In this document: in pieces, positions 19,534 to 28,924 of the stretch
How positions within the stretch are numbered: position 1 is the first letter of the stretch
Layout of the letters: every line of letters starts with the position of its first letter
Source: Actinoplanes teichomyceticus ATCC 31121
GTDB taxonomy: Bacteria > Actinomycetota > Actinomycetes > Mycobacteriales > Micromonosporaceae
Direction of reading: 5' to 3'
DNA: 64,000 nt
Assembly (NCBI RefSeq): GCF_003711105.1
Contig: NZ_CP023865.1
Location: 1,834,001-1,898,000, forward strand
Position numbers and translations under genes: made by a program
The notes under the pieces: model-generated
Seen by the model: only the letters and a program-made list of their open reading frames with translations
Databases searched by the model: none
What the model was told of the DNA's origin: nothing

Positions 19534-20633
19534 GTGTCGCCACTGACAAGCGCAACGGCGGCGCGGTCCGCGGCTGGCTCGGCCGGCAGCCGCTGCCGGT
19601 CCGGCTGGCGCTGGTCGCGCTGTTCGTCGTCGCGGGGTACCTGCTGCCCTACGTCGGCTCGATCCCGGTGATCGGCCCGCAGATCGTGACGCAGGGTATC
19701 GACTGGCCGAGCGCGCTGTTCAACATGTCGTACTACGTGCTGCTCGCGCTGGGCCTGAACGTCGTGGTCGGCTTCGCCGGCCTGCTCGACCTCGGGTACG
19801 TCGGCTTCTTCGCCGTCGGCGCGTACGTGACCGCGCTGCTGACCTCGCCGGACAGCATCCTGCACACCGAGTGGGCGTGGCTCGCGTCGATCCCGATCGC
19901 GCTGGCCGTGACCATGCTGGCCGGTGTCCTGCTGGGCTGGCCCACGCTGCGGCTGCGCGGTGACTACCTGGCGATCGTGACGCTGGGCTTCGCCGAGATC
20001 ATCCGGATCGTGGCCACCAGCACCGAGGTGCTGCGCGGCGAGCGCGGGTTCAGCAGCATCCCGCACCCGCCGGGGCAGGGCTCGGACGGCAAGCCGATCT
20101 TCGGGGTGGCCGACGCGACCCCGTACTTCTGGCTCGGGCTGACCGTCATCCTGCTGGTCATCGTCGGCGTCCGGAACCTCGACCGCAGCCGGGTCGGCCG
20201 CTCCTGGCTGGCCATCCGGGAGGACGAGGAAGCCGCCGAGCTGATGGGCGTGCGCACCATCAAGTACAAGCTGTGGGCGTTCGCGATCGGCGCGTTCATC
20301 GGCGGCCTGGGCGGCATCATCTGGGCCGGCAACCAGAACTTCATCAACTCGGCGACGTTCCAGCTGCAGTTCTCCATCCTGGTGCTGGCCGGCGTCGTGA
20401 TGGGTGGTTCCGGCAACATCGCCGGCGCGATCCTGGGCGGCGCGCTCATCTCGTACATCCCGGACCGGCTCCGGGGCATCGAATTCGGCGACACGGACCT
20501 CTACGAGTACCGGTTCGCGATCTTCGGCGCCGCGATCATCCTGATCATGGTGTTGCGGCCGCAGGGCCTCATCCCGAGCCGCCGCCGCGCGATGGAGCTG
20601 AAGGACCGGCAGAAGGAGGTGGCTCCGCAGTGA
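19530..20633 (+). CDS. livM: Branched-chain amino-acid ABC importer, permease (LivM type)
   Basis: The second membrane subunit of the Liv importer. The protein is 367 aa with about nine helices. Typical stretches are ALGLNVVVGFAGLLDLGYVGFFAVGA and the coupling loop SWLAIREDEEAAELMGV, then VVMGGSGNIAGAILGG. The ATG overlaps the livH stop. Its own stop overlaps the GTG of livG, so all Liv genes from livH onwards are translationally chained. Confidence 0.94.
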   Translation: MSVATDKRNGGAVRGWLGRQPLPVRLALVALFVVAGYLLPYVGSIPVIGPQIVTQGIDWPSALFNMSYYVLLALGLNVVVGFAGLLDLGYVGFFAVGAYVTALLTSPDSILHTEWAWLASIPIALAVTMLAGVLLGWPTLRLRGDYLAIVTLGFAEIIRIVATSTEVLRGERGFSSIPHPPGQGSDGKPIFGVADATPYFWLGLTVILLVIVGVRNLDRSRVGRSWLAIREDEEAAELMGVRTIKYKLWAFAIGAFIGGLGGIIWAGNQNFINSATFQLQFSILVLAGVVMGGSGNIAGAILGGALISYIPDRLRGIEFGDTDLYEYRFAIFGAAIILIMVLRPQGLIPSRRRAMELKDRQKEVAPQ

Positions 20634-21520
20634 GCGAGCCGCACATCGAAACGCCCGAGGAACTGGACCGGGCGAACGAACGGCCGGTCGACGAGCCGGC
20701 GCCGAGCGGCTCGGCCCCCGAGTCGCGGCCCACCCCCGAGGCGGCCGGCGACGTCCTGCTGGAGATGGACGACGTCACCCTGCGCTTCGGCGGCGTGGTG
20801 GCGCTCGACGGGGTCAGCTTCGCCCTGCGCAAGGGCGAGATCTTCGGTCTGATCGGCCCGAACGGCGCCGGCAAGACCACCTGCTTCAACGCGATGACCG
20901 GGGTGTACCGGCCGACCAGCGGGGCCATCCGGTTCCAGGGCCAGTCGATCGTCGGTAAGAAGAAGCACGAGATCACCCGCAGCGGGATCGGCCGGACCTT
21001 CCAGAACGTCCGGCTCTTCCCCGAGATGACCGCGCTGGAGAACGTGATGGTGGGCGCCGACGCCCACTTCAAGACCAGCGTGCTCGGCGCGCTGTTCCGC
21101 CTGCCGCGGTTCTGGCGCGAGGAGCGCGAGGGCCGCGAGAAGTCGCTGGAGCTGCTGCGGTTCGTCGGCATCGAGCACCGCGCCGGCGAGGTGAGCCGTA
21201 ATCTCTCGTACGGCGAGCAGCGGCGGCTGGAGATCGCGCGGGCGCTGGCCACCAACCCCACCCTGCTCTGCCTGGACGAGCCGGCCGCCGGCTTCAACCC
21301 GGCGGAGAAGGAGGACCTCCTCAACCTGATCCGCAAGATCCGGGACACCGGCGTCACCGTCCTGCTGATCGAGCACGACATGCGCCTGGTGATGGGGGTG
21401 ACCGACCGGATCGTGGTGCTGGAGTTCGGCAAGAAGATCGCCGAGGGCACTCCGGCCGAGGTGCGTGAGAACCCGGCGGTCATCGCCGCTTACCTGGGAG
21501 TGCCGACCGATGCTGCTTGA
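20630..21520 (+). CDS. livG: Branched-chain amino-acid ABC importer, ATPase (LivG type)
   Basis: ATP-hydrolysing subunit of the Liv importer. The protein is 296 aa. An unusual 40-residue acidic, proline-rich N-terminal extension precedes the ABC domain. Walker A is GPNGAGKT at 76-83, the signature is LSYGEQRR near residue 192, Walker B is LLCLDEPAAG, and the H-loop is LLIEHDM. GIGRTFQNVRLFPEMT is typical for LivG. The GTG start shares bases with the livM stop, and AGGAGG stands nine bases upstream. Confidence 0.94.
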   Translation: MSEPHIETPEELDRANERPVDEPAPSGSAPESRPTPEAAGDVLLEMDDVTLRFGGVVALDGVSFALRKGEIFGLIGPNGAGKTTCFNAMTGVYRPTSGAIRFQGQSIVGKKKHEITRSGIGRTFQNVRLFPEMTALENVMVGADAHFKTSVLGALFRLPRFWREEREGREKSLELLRFVGIEHRAGEVSRNLSYGEQRRLEIARALATNPTLLCLDEPAAGFNPAEKEDLLNLIRKIRDTGVTVLLIEHDMRLVMGVTDRIVVLEFGKKIAEGTPAEVRENPAVIAAYLGVPTDAA

Positions 21521-22220
21521 GCTGAAGGACATCACGCTGCTGTACGGGCGGATCCAGGCCCTGCACGGCATCAGCCTGACCGTCGGCCAGGGTGAGATCG
21601 TGGCGCTGATCGGCGCGAACGGCGCCGGCAAGTCGACCACCATGCGGGCCATCTCGGGGCTGCGCCCGGTGGCCCAGGGCTCCATCGTCTTCGACGGCGA
21701 GGACATCACCAAGCTGCGCGCCGACCTGCGGGTGGTGCGCGGGGTGTCCCAGTCGCCCGAGGGCCGGGGCATCTTCCCGGGCATGACCGTGCGGGAGAAC
21801 CTGGAGATGGGCGCCTACACCCGGCGCAACCGAACCGAGATCAACGAGGACATGGAGCGGGCGTTCACCCTGTTCCCCCGCCTCAAGGAGCGGGAGAAGC
21901 AGGTCAGCGGCACGATGTCCGGCGGCGAGCAGCAGATGCTCGCGGTCGGCCGGGCGCTGATGAGCCGGCCCAAGCTGCTGCTGCTCGACGAGCCCTCGAT
22001 GGGCCTCGCCCCGATGCTGATCCAGCAGATCTTCGACATCATCGTCGAGATCAACCAGCAGGGCACCACGGTGCTGCTGGTCGAGCAGAACGCGCAGCAG
22101 GCGCTGTCCCGGGCGCACCGCGGTTACGTGCTGGAGACCGGCCGGATCGTCAAGGAGGGCACCGGGCAGGAGCTGCTGCACGACCCCGCCGTCAAGGACG
22201 CCTACCTCGGCGTCGCCTAA
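21510..22220 (+). CDS. livF: Branched-chain amino-acid ABC importer, ATPase (LivF type)
   Basis: Second ATPase of the Liv importer, paired with LivG. The protein is 236 aa. Walker A is GANGAGKS at 35-42, GVSQSPEGRGIFPGMTVREN is typical for LivF, the signature is MSGGEQQML, and Walker B is LLLLDEPSMGL. The ATG overlaps the end of livG by 11 bases. Only 32 bases separate it from the next importer's binding-protein gene, so read-through is likely. Confidence 0.94.
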   Translation: MLLELKDITLLYGRIQALHGISLTVGQGEIVALIGANGAGKSTTMRAISGLRPVAQGSIVFDGEDITKLRADLRVVRGVSQSPEGRGIFPGMTVRENLEMGAYTRRNRTEINEDMERAFTLFPRLKEREKQVSGTMSGGEQQMLAVGRALMSRPKLLLLDEPSMGLAPMLIQQIFDIIVEINQQGTTVLLVEQNAQQALSRAHRGYVLETGRIVKEGTGQELLHDPAVKDAYLGVA

Positions 22221-22252
22221 TCTTCGCTCTGCAAACCCCTCTAGGAGTACCC

Positions 22253-23155
22253 ATGTTCCGCATCACCCCCGGCCGGCGGGCGATCCTCGGCGTGGCCGTC
22301 GCGGCGGCGCTGACCGTGTCGCTGTCCGCATGTGGCGAGGAGTCCGACACCAGCACCGGCGCCGGCACCGCGCCCAGCGCCGCCGCTGACACCTCGCTCG
22401 CCGACAAGGTTCCGGCCGACATCAAGGCCGCCGGCAAGCTGGTCGTCGGCACCGACTCGACGTACGCGCCGAGCGAGTTCATCGACACCGACGGCAAGAC
22501 CGTCATCGGCTTCGACGTGGACCTGTTCAACGCGGTCGGCCAGAAGCTCGGCCTGACCACCGAGTGGCAGTCCGCGACGTTCGACAGCATCATTCCGGGC
22601 GTCAGCACCGGGAAGTACACCGTCGGTGTCTCCTCCTTCACGATCAACCCGGACCGGCTGAAGGAGGTCAACATGATCTCCTACTTCTCCGCGGGCACCC
22701 AGTGGGCGGCCAAGACCGGCTCGACGCTCAACCCGGACGACGCGTGCGGCAAGAAGATCGCCGTGCAGACCGCGACCGTGCAGGCCGACGACATCGCCGA
22801 GCGGTCGAAGAAGTGCACCGAGGCCGGCAAGCCGAAGATCACCATCGACCAGTACCAGAAGCAGTCGGACGCCACCAACGCCGTGGTCACCGGCAAGGAC
22901 GAGGCCATGCTGGCCGACTCGCCGATCGTGGCGTACGCGGTGAAGCAGACCAACGGCCAGCTCGCCCTGCTCGGCGACATCTACGACTCCGCGCCGTACG
23001 GTTACGCCGTGGACAAGAAGCAGACCGAGTTCGCGGACGTCATCGCCGAGGCCGTCAAGGCGCTCATCGCCGACGGCACCTACAAGACGATCCTCGACAA
23101 GTGGGGCGTCGGCGCCGGTGCGATCACCGCGCCCGCGGTGAACCCGGCCGCCTGA
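22253..23155 (+). CDS. Polar amino-acid ABC importer, substrate-binding lipoprotein
   Basis: Family 3 solute-binding protein of the glutamine/glutamate/histidine kind. The protein is 300 aa. The signal peptide MFRITPGRRA is followed by a hydrophobic core and the lipobox LSAC, so C27 is the lipid anchor. A Thr/Ala/Ser linker follows, then the binding fold with LVVGTDSTYAPSEFID, GFDVDLFNAVGQKLG and the second lobe AVQTATVQADDI. AGGAG stands before the ATG. It is followed after 10 bases by its permease. Specificity cannot be read from sequence. Confidence 0.92.
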   Translation: MFRITPGRRAILGVAVAAALTVSLSACGEESDTSTGAGTAPSAAADTSLADKVPADIKAAGKLVVGTDSTYAPSEFIDTDGKTVIGFDVDLFNAVGQKLGLTTEWQSATFDSIIPGVSTGKYTVGVSSFTINPDRLKEVNMISYFSAGTQWAAKTGSTLNPDDACGKKIAVQTATVQADDIAERSKKCTEAGKPKITIDQYQKQSDATNAVVTGKDEAMLADSPIVAYAVKQTNGQLALLGDIYDSAPYGYAVDKKQTEFADVIAEAVKALIADGTYKTILDKWGVGAGAITAPAVNPAA

Positions 23156-23165
23156 TCGTCCCGGC

Positions 23166-24179
23166 ATGACGCAACCGACAACCGAGCGGGCACGGCCTGA
23201 GGCGATCAAGGCCGTGCCCGTCCGGCACCCCGGCAGGTGGGTGGCGATCGCCGTGCTGGCGGTGCTGGTCGCCATGTTCCTGCACCTGATCCTGACGAAC
23301 GCCGGGTTCCGCTGGTCGTTCATCTTCCTGTCGTACGCCGAGGGCAAGCGCGGCGTGATGTTCACCGAGCCGGTCCTGGAGGGCCTGCGCGGGACCATCC
23401 TGCTCACCCTGTTCTCCATGCTGATCGGCATCGTGCTCGGCATCGTGGTCGCGATCATGCGGCTCTCGCCGAACCGGGTGCTCTCCACCGTCGCCTGGGC
23501 GTACACCTGGTTCTTCCGGGCCGCGCCCCGGCTGGTGCTCGCGGTGATCTTCGGCAACCTGAACATCCTCTGGACCCGGATCGGGTTCGGGCTGCCGTTC
23601 GGCGAGCAGATCGGCGCCCTGTTCGGGATCGACAACTTCGACGGGCAGATCTTCAGCATCAAGTCGACCGACCTGCTCGCCGGGTTCGTGGCCGGCATGA
23701 TCGCGCTGGGTCTCTCCGAGGCGGCCTACATGGCCGAGATCGTCCGGGCCGGCATCCAGTCGATCGACCCCGGGCAGTCCGAGGCGGCGGTGGCCCTGGG
23801 CATGTCCCGCGGCCAGGTGCTGCGCCGGGTGGTGCTGCCGCAGGCGATGCGGGTGATCGTGCCGCCGACCGGCAACGAGGTCATCGCGATGGTCAAGGAC
23901 ACCTCGCTGGTGGCCTACGTGCCGGTGACCGGCGAGCTGTTCTTCCAGCTCCAGCAGGTCCAGGCGCGTACCTTCGTGGTCCTGCCCTGCCTGGTGGCCG
24001 CCCTGATCTGGTATCTGATCATCTGCAGCGTGCTGATGATCGTCCAGTACTTCGTGGAACGGCACTTCGGCAAGGGGTACGGCACGGCCGGCAAGGCCCG
24101 CCAGCGGCTCCGCGACCTCCAGGTCGAGCAGGGCGGGCGCATCACCACCCAGACGAATCCCGGGGGAGGTGCGTTGTGA
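23166..24179 (+). CDS. Polar amino-acid ABC importer, permease
   Basis: HisMQ/GlnP-type membrane subunit, 337 aa, with one N-terminal helix and a core domain. The coupling motif reads [22 protein letters not shown], with the conserved alanine and glycine (EAA---G). [17 protein letters not shown] precedes it, and [16 protein letters not shown] follows. As there is a single permease gene, a homodimer is likely. The stop overlaps the GTG of the ATPase gene. Confidence 0.93.
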   Translation: MTQPTTERARPEAIKAVPVRHPGRWVAIAVLAVLVAMFLHLILTNAGFRWSFIFLSYAEGKRGVMFTEPVLEGLRGTILLTLFSMLIGIVLGIVVAIMRLSPNRVLSTVAWAYTWFFRAAPRLVLAVIFGNLNILWTRIGFGLPFGEQIGALFGIDNFDGQIFSIKSTDLLAGFVAGMIALGLSEAAYMAEIVRAGIQSIDPGQSEAAVALGMSRGQVLRRVVLPQAMRVIVPPTGNEVIAMVKDTSLVAYVPVTGELFFQLQQVQARTFVVLPCLVAALIWYLIICSVLMIVQYFVERHFGKGYGTAGKARQRLRDLQVEQGGRITTQTNPGGGAL

Positions 24180-24937
24180 CCGAGATGATCCGCGCGGAGA
24201 ACGTCCACAAGTCGTTCGGCTCGCTGGAGGTCCTCAAGGGCGTCGACCTGACCGTGCCGCAGGGCGGGGTGAGCTGCGTGCTCGGCCCGTCCGGGTCGGG
24301 CAAGTCGACGTTCCTGCGCTGCATCAACCACCTGGAGAAGCTCAACGCCGGCCGCATCCTGGTCGACGGTGAGCTGGTCGGTTACCGCGAGCGCGGCGGC
24401 AAGCTGCACGAGATGAACGAGCGGGACATCGCCCGGCAGCGGCAGGCGATCGGCATGGTGTTCCAGCGGTTCAACCTCTTCCCGCACATGACCGTCCTGG
24501 ACAACGTCATGGAAGCCCCCTGCCGGGTCAAGCGGGAGAACCGGTCCGAGGTGCGCGAACGCGCCCTGGCGCTGCTGGACCGGGTGGGTCTGGCCGCCAA
24601 GGTCGACAACTACCCGGGCCAGCTCTCCGGCGGTCAGCAGCAGCGGGTGGCCATCGCCCGGGCCCTGGCCATGCGGCCCAAGGTGATGCTCTTCGACGAG
24701 CCGACCAGCGCGCTGGACCCGGAGCTGGTCGGTGAGGTGCTCGAGGTGATGAAGGGCCTGGCCCGGGACGGGATGACGATGGTCGTGGTCACCCACGAGA
24801 TCGGCTTCGCCCGGGAGGTGGCCGACGAGGTCGTCTTCATGGACGGCGGTGTGGTCGTCGAGAAGGGCCCGCCGAGCGAGGTCATCACGAATCCGCAGCA
24901 GGAACGTACCAAGGCATTCCTGAGCAAGGTGCTGTAA
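24176..24937 (+). CDS. Polar amino-acid ABC importer, ATPase
   Basis: GlnQ/HisP-type ATPase, 253 aa. Walker A is GPSGSGKS at 37-44, the Q-loop region is [15 protein letters not shown], the signature is [15 protein letters not shown], Walker B is [14 protein letters not shown], and the H-loop is [10 protein letters not shown]. The GTG start overlaps the permease stop. It is the last gene of the eight-gene transporter block; polA follows 54 bases later with its own promoter-like element. Confidence 0.94.
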   Translation: MTEMIRAENVHKSFGSLEVLKGVDLTVPQGGVSCVLGPSGSGKSTFLRCINHLEKLNAGRILVDGELVGYRERGGKLHEMNERDIARQRQAIGMVFQRFNLFPHMTVLDNVMEAPCRVKRENRSEVRERALALLDRVGLAAKVDNYPGQLSGGQQQRVAIARALAMRPKVMLFDEPTSALDPELVGEVLEVMKGLARDGMTMVVVTHEIGFAREVADEVVFMDGGVVVEKGPPSEVITNPQQERTKAFLSKVL

Positions 24938-24977
24938 AGCGGGCGGGGCGGTCGGCAAACCTGTCGGAGGTCGGGTC

Positions 24978-24983
24978 TAGAGT
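24978..24983 (+). promoter_or_regulatory. -10 element for a leaderless polA transcript
   Basis: TAGAGT, eight bases, then the polA GTG. There is no ribosome binding site directly before the start. Confidence 0.45.
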
Positions 24984-24991
24984 TCCCAGAC

Positions 24992-27688
24992 GTGAGCGAC
25001 GACGCAACGACCCCCCGCCTGCTGCTGCTCGACGGCCACTCGCTGGCCTACCGGGCCTTCTTCGCGCTGCCCGTGGACAACTTCTCCACGCACACCGGCC
25101 AGCCGACCAACGCGGTGTTCGGCTTCACGTCGATGCTCATCAACATGCTGCGCGACGAGAAGCCGACACACATCGTGGTCGCCTTCGACGTCTCCCGGGT
25201 CTCCTTCCGCACCGAGCTCTACGCCGACTACAAGGCCGGCCGCTCCGAGACGCCACAGCCGTTCCAGGGTCAGGTCAGCCTGATCAAGGAGGTGCTGGAG
25301 GCGCTGCGCATCCCGGTGGTCGAGAAACCCGGCTACGAGGCCGACGACGTCATCGGCACCCTCGCCTGCCAGGGCCGCGACGCCGGCATGGAAGTGATCA
25401 TCTCCACCGGCGACCGGGACGCGTTCCAGCTCGCCGACGAGCACATCACCATCCTCTACCCGGTGCGCGGCGTCTCCGAGGTGCGCCGCATGACGCCCGC
25501 CCTGATCGAGGAGAAGTACGGCGTGCCCCCGCACCGCTACCGCGACAAGGCGGCGCTGGTCGGGGAGAAGAGCGACAACCTGCCGAACGTGCCGGGCGTC
25601 GGCGACAAGACCGCCGCCAAGTGGGTCAACGAGTACGGCGGGCTGGACGGCCTGGTGGCCCGGGTCGACGAGATCAAGGGCCGCGCCGGGGAGAGCCTGC
25701 GCGCCAACCTCGCCAACGTGCTGCGCAACTACGAGATCAACAAGCTGGTCTGCGACCTGGAGCTGCCGCTGCGGCCGGAGGACGCCCGCTGGGCCGGCTG
25801 GGACCGCGAGGCGGTCCACCAGCTCTTCGACGCGCTCGAGTTCCGGGTGCTGCGCGAGCGGCTGTATTCGTACCTGGAGTCGGTCGAGCCGGAGGCCGAG
25901 TCCGGCTTCGACCTCGACGGCCGGGTCCTGCGCTCCGGTGAGGTGGCCGGCTGGCTGGCCGAGCACGCCGCGAGCGCCCCGGTCGGCGTCGCCGTCACCG
26001 GCACGTTCGGGCGCGGCACCGGCCAGGTCACCGGCATCGCGGTGGCCACCGGCAGCGGCCCGGCCGCCTGGTTCGACCCCACCGCGCTGGACGAGGACGA
26101 CGAGCGTGCCGTCGCCGCCTGGCTCGCCGACCCGCAGCGGCCCAAGGTGATCCACGACGCCAAACCGGCCCTGCTCGCCTTCCGGGCGCACGGCTGGCGG
26201 CTCGCCGGCGTCACCACCGACACCGCCCTCGCGGCCTACCTGGCCAAACCCGACCAGCGCGGGTACGACCTGACCGACCTCGCGCTGCGCTACCTCAAGC
26301 GCGAGCTGAAGGTCGACACGCCGGACGACGGCCAGCTCGCCCTCTCCTTCGACGGCGTCGACGAGGACCGCGCGGCCGAGGAGGGCGTGATGCTGCGCGC
26401 CCGCGCCACCCTCGACCTGGCGGACGTGCTGATCGCCGAGCTGTCCCGCGACGGCGGCGAGTCGCAGCGCCTGCTCGCCGAGGTGGAGCAGCCGCTGTCG
26501 GTGGTCCTCGCCGAGATGGAGGCTCAGGGCATCGCCGCGGACACCGACTACCTCTCCGAGCTGGAGGCACACTTCGCCGCCGAGGTGAAGGCGGCCCAGC
26601 AGGCGGCGCACGAGGTGGTCGGCCGCGAATTCAACCTGGGTTCGCCGAAACAGCTGCAGGAGATCCTCTTCGTCGAGCGCAACCTGCCGAAGACCAAGAA
26701 GATCAAGTCCGGGTACACCACCGACGCGGACGCGCTGCAGAGCCTGTTCGCGCAGACCGGCGACCCGGTGCTGGCCCACCTGCTGCGGCACCGTGACGTG
26801 GCAAAGCTCAAATCGACCGTGGACGGGCTGCTCAAGTCGGTCTCCGACGACGGGCGCATCCACACCACGTTCAACCAGACCGTGGCCGCCACCGGCCGGC
26901 TGTCGTCCACCGACCCCAACCTGCAGAACATCCCGATCCGTACCGAGGAGGGCCGCCGGATCCGCCGCGCCTTCGTCGTGGGCAGCGGGTTCGAGCAGCT
27001 GATGACCGCCGACTACAGCCAGATCGAGATGCGGATCATGGCGCACCTCTCCGAGGACGAGGCGCTGATCGCGGCGTTCAACTCGGGCGCCGACTTCCAC
27101 GCCGCCACCGCGTCGTCGGTGTTCCACGTCGACCTGGCGGACGTCACCGCCGACCAGCGCCGCAAGATCAAGGCGATGAACTACGGCCTGGCGTACGGCC
27201 TGAGCGCGTTCGGCCTGTCGAACCAGCTCACCATCTCGACCGACGAGGCCCGGACCCTGATGGAGGAGTACTTCCAGCGGTTCGGTGGCGTGCGGGACTA
27301 CCTGCAGGCCGTGGTCACCCAGGCCGGCAAGGACGGCTACACCGCCACCATCCTCGGCCGCCGCCGCTACCTCCCCGACCTGAGCAGCGACAACCGGCAG
27401 CGGCGCGAGATGGCCCAGCGGATGGCCCTCAACGCGCCGATCCAGGGCTCCGCGGCGGACATCATCAAGATCGCGATGCTGAAGGTGGACGCGGCGCTGA
27501 CCAGCTCCGGGCTGACCTCGCGGATGCTGCTTCAGGTGCACGACGAGCTGGTCTTCGAGGTGGCGCCGGGGGAGCGGGAGGCGTTGGAGGAGCTGGTCCG
27601 CCGGGAGATGGGTCAGGCGTACCCGCTGGCCGTGCCCCTGGAGGTGTCGGTCGGACACGGCCGGGACTGGAACGGCGCCGACCACTGA
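24992..27688 (+). CDS. polA: DNA polymerase I
   Basis: Repair and Okazaki-fragment polymerase, 898 aa. The 5' nuclease domain (residues 1-300) shows LLLLDGHSLAYRAFF, GYEADDVIGTLA and the helix-hairpin-helix VPGVGDKTAAKW. The central 3'-5' exonuclease-like domain (about 310-490) lacks the metal-binding DxE motif and should be inactive, as in other actinobacteria. The polymerase domain has motif A around D674 (DYSQIE), motif B RRKIKAMNYGLAYG, and motif C H850-D851-E852. It lies with uvrA, uvrB and uvrC, whose gaps it fills. The GTG start is probably leaderless. Confidence 0.97.
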   Translation: MSDDATTPRLLLLDGHSLAYRAFFALPVDNFSTHTGQPTNAVFGFTSMLINMLRDEKPTHIVVAFDVSRVSFRTELYADYKAGRSETPQPFQGQVSLIKEVLEALRIPVVEKPGYEADDVIGTLACQGRDAGMEVIISTGDRDAFQLADEHITILYPVRGVSEVRRMTPALIEEKYGVPPHRYRDKAALVGEKSDNLPNVPGVGDKTAAKWVNEYGGLDGLVARVDEIKGRAGESLRANLANVLRNYEINKLVCDLELPLRPEDARWAGWDREAVHQLFDALEFRVLRERLYSYLESVEPEAESGFDLDGRVLRSGEVAGWLAEHAASAPVGVAVTGTFGRGTGQVTGIAVATGSGPAAWFDPTALDEDDERAVAAWLADPQRPKVIHDAKPALLAFRAHGWRLAGVTTDTALAAYLAKPDQRGYDLTDLALRYLKRELKVDTPDDGQLALSFDGVDEDRAAEEGVMLRARATLDLADVLIAELSRDGGESQRLLAEVEQPLSVVLAEMEAQGIAADTDYLSELEAHFAAEVKAAQQAAHEVVGREFNLGSPKQLQEILFVERNLPKTKKIKSGYTTDADALQSLFAQTGDPVLAHLLRHRDVAKLKSTVDGLLKSVSDDGRIHTTFNQTVAATGRLSSTDPNLQNIPIRTEEGRRIRRAFVVGSGFEQLMTADYSQIEMRIMAHLSEDEALIAAFNSGADFHAATASSVFHVDLADVTADQRRKIKAMNYGLAYGLSAFGLSNQLTISTDEARTLMEEYFQRFGGVRDYLQAVVTQAGKDGYTATILGRRRYLPDLSSDNRQRREMAQRMALNAPIQGSAADIIKIAMLKVDAALTSSGLTSRMLLQVHDELVFEVAPGEREALEELVRREMGQAYPLAVPLEVSVGHGRDWNGADH

Positions 27689-28090
27689 CCCTGGGGGAAC
27701 CGCGTCCGCGCAGGCCTGGGGGAACCGCGTCCGTGCGGGCCCTGGGGGCCGCGTGGACGCGCGGGCCCAAGGGGACCGCGCCTGGGCCCACCCGTGGGGC
27801 CCGCGCCTGCGCGCGGGACCACGCGGTCCGTGCCTGCGCGCGTAATCCATTTCGGTCCGTCGGTCCGTCGGTCCGTCGGTCCGGCGATGCGGTAGGAGTC
27901 CGGCGGCGCGGTGCGGTGGTGGTCCGGCGGCGCGGTCTGGTCCGGCGGCGCGGTGCGGTGGCGATCCGGTGCCCGGGTGTCGTCCGGGCGGGTGATGATC
28001 GGTGGCTTTCCGGCTCGTTCGGGTCTTCCTGACCCCTTTCGGGGCACCCCGGAGCCATCGTGGCTTGCCCGGGTCTGCGAGGCTGGACCG
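27689..28090. other. Repeat-bearing spacer between polA and the ArsR gene
   Basis: 402 bases without a supported gene. It holds imperfect direct repeats of CCTGGGGGAACCGCGTCCG just after polA, small GC-rich inverted repeats such as GGACC-ACGC-GGTCC, the 8-bp tandem repeat listed separately, and three copies of CCGGCGGCGCGGT. Confidence 0.5.
27854..27885. repeat. 8-bp tandem repeat, about four copies
   Basis: GGTCCGTC repeats at 27854, 27862 and 27870, then GGTCCGGC at 27878. It is a simple slipped-strand repeat in a non-coding spacer. Confidence 0.75.
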
Positions 28091-28600
28091 ATGTCGAGCC
28101 GATCGATGTCGATGGAGCAGACCGTAAGTCCGGCCGTGCCGCGTTCGACCACCTCGGCCGCCGGCGCCACCACGCCGCTCGTCCCACCCGAGCGCGCCCG
28201 GCTGGCGGCTGCCCCGCCCACCCGGGACGCCGGGTTCGGCGCCGCCCCCGCGGTGCGTGCCGGATTCCGCGGTGTGCCGGGCGTCTCGGCGGTCGGCGGC
28301 CTCGTGGCCGCGCCGCTGGAGACGTCCAGGGCGACGGCGTTCGCGGCGATGTTCAAGGCGCTCGGTGACCCGGTCCGGCTCCGGCTGCTTTCGATGATCG
28401 CCTCGGCGCCGGCCGGCGAGATCTGTGTCTGCGACCTCAGCGGCGCGTTCCACCTGACCGGCCCGACCATCTCGCACCACCTGCGCATCCTGCGCGAGGC
28501 GGGCCTGGTCGACAGCGACCGCCGTGGCACCTGGGTCTACTACCGCGCCGTCCCGGCCACCCTGATCCTGCTGGCCGGGCTGCTGCACACCCCCGCCTGA
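28091..28600 (+). CDS. ArsR/SmtB-family metal-responsive repressor
   Basis: A winged-helix repressor of 169 aa. The DNA-binding domain spans residues 80-165: FKALGDPVRLRLLSMIAS, GPTISHHLRILREAGLVDSDR as recognition helix and wing, then GTWVYYRAVP. C112 and C114 in EICVCDL form the CxC thiol site of As(III)/Sb(III)-sensing ArsR proteins. The first 80 residues are low-complexity Ala/Pro/Thr and absent from usual ArsR proteins; the true start may be further downstream. GAGGCT six bases before the ATG could be a -10 element. No arsenic resistance gene is nearby. The stop abuts the convergent DUF3140 stop with no gap. Confidence 0.82.
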   Translation: MSSRSMSMEQTVSPAVPRSTTSAAGATTPLVPPERARLAAAPPTRDAGFGAAPAVRAGFRGVPGVSAVGGLVAAPLETSRATAFAAMFKALGDPVRLRLLSMIASAPAGEICVCDLSGAFHLTGPTISHHLRILREAGLVDSDRRGTWVYYRAVPATLILLAGLLHTPA

Positions 28601-28924
28601 TCAGTCCTTGAGCGGGTCGTGGCCCCAGTTCATCAGGGAGTACCGCCACTTCGTCTCGGTGATGTCCCCGTCCGGGCGCTGAGCGAGGTGGCGGTGCACG
28701 TACCCGATCACCTTCCGCATGTGCTGCTCGTCGTCAGCGGTCAGCGCCGACTTCTTCTTCCCGAGCAGCCCGACGATCTTGCGGCCGGAGTCGTGTCCCA
28801 CGGACTCGGATCCGGCCGACGCCTTCTGGCCGACCGCCTGCGACTGCTCGCTGTCGAGCCACTTGCGCAGGTCGGCGGCGCTCATGTTGACCGCCGCGCG
28901 GAACTCCTCATACACCTCAGTCAC
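28601..28924 (-). CDS. DUF3140 family protein
   Basis: A 107-aa charged cytoplasmic protein of unknown function. It begins MTEVYEEFRAAVNMSAADLRKWL and contains KKKSALTADDEQHMRKVIGYVHRHLAQRP, the conserved core I recognise from DUF3140. The GTG start lies eight bases inside the end of the upstream DUF2945 gene, so the pair is coupled. The two families are often found together, which supports both calls. Stress-related or DNA/RNA-associated roles have been suggested for such pairs, but nothing here proves that. Confidence 0.8.
   Translation of the reverse strand: MTEVYEEFRAAVNMSAADLRKWLDSEQSQAVGQKASAGSESVGHDSGRKIVGLLGKKKSALTADDEQHMRKVIGYVHRHLAQRPDGDITETKWRYSLMNWGHDPLKD

Noticed and set aside
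24977..28588. Minus-strand frame of more than 1200 codons across polA and the ArsR gene
   Set aside because: Shadow of real genes on the plus strand. The same applies to the long antisense frames over rpsA-coaE, uvrB, uvrA and uvrC.
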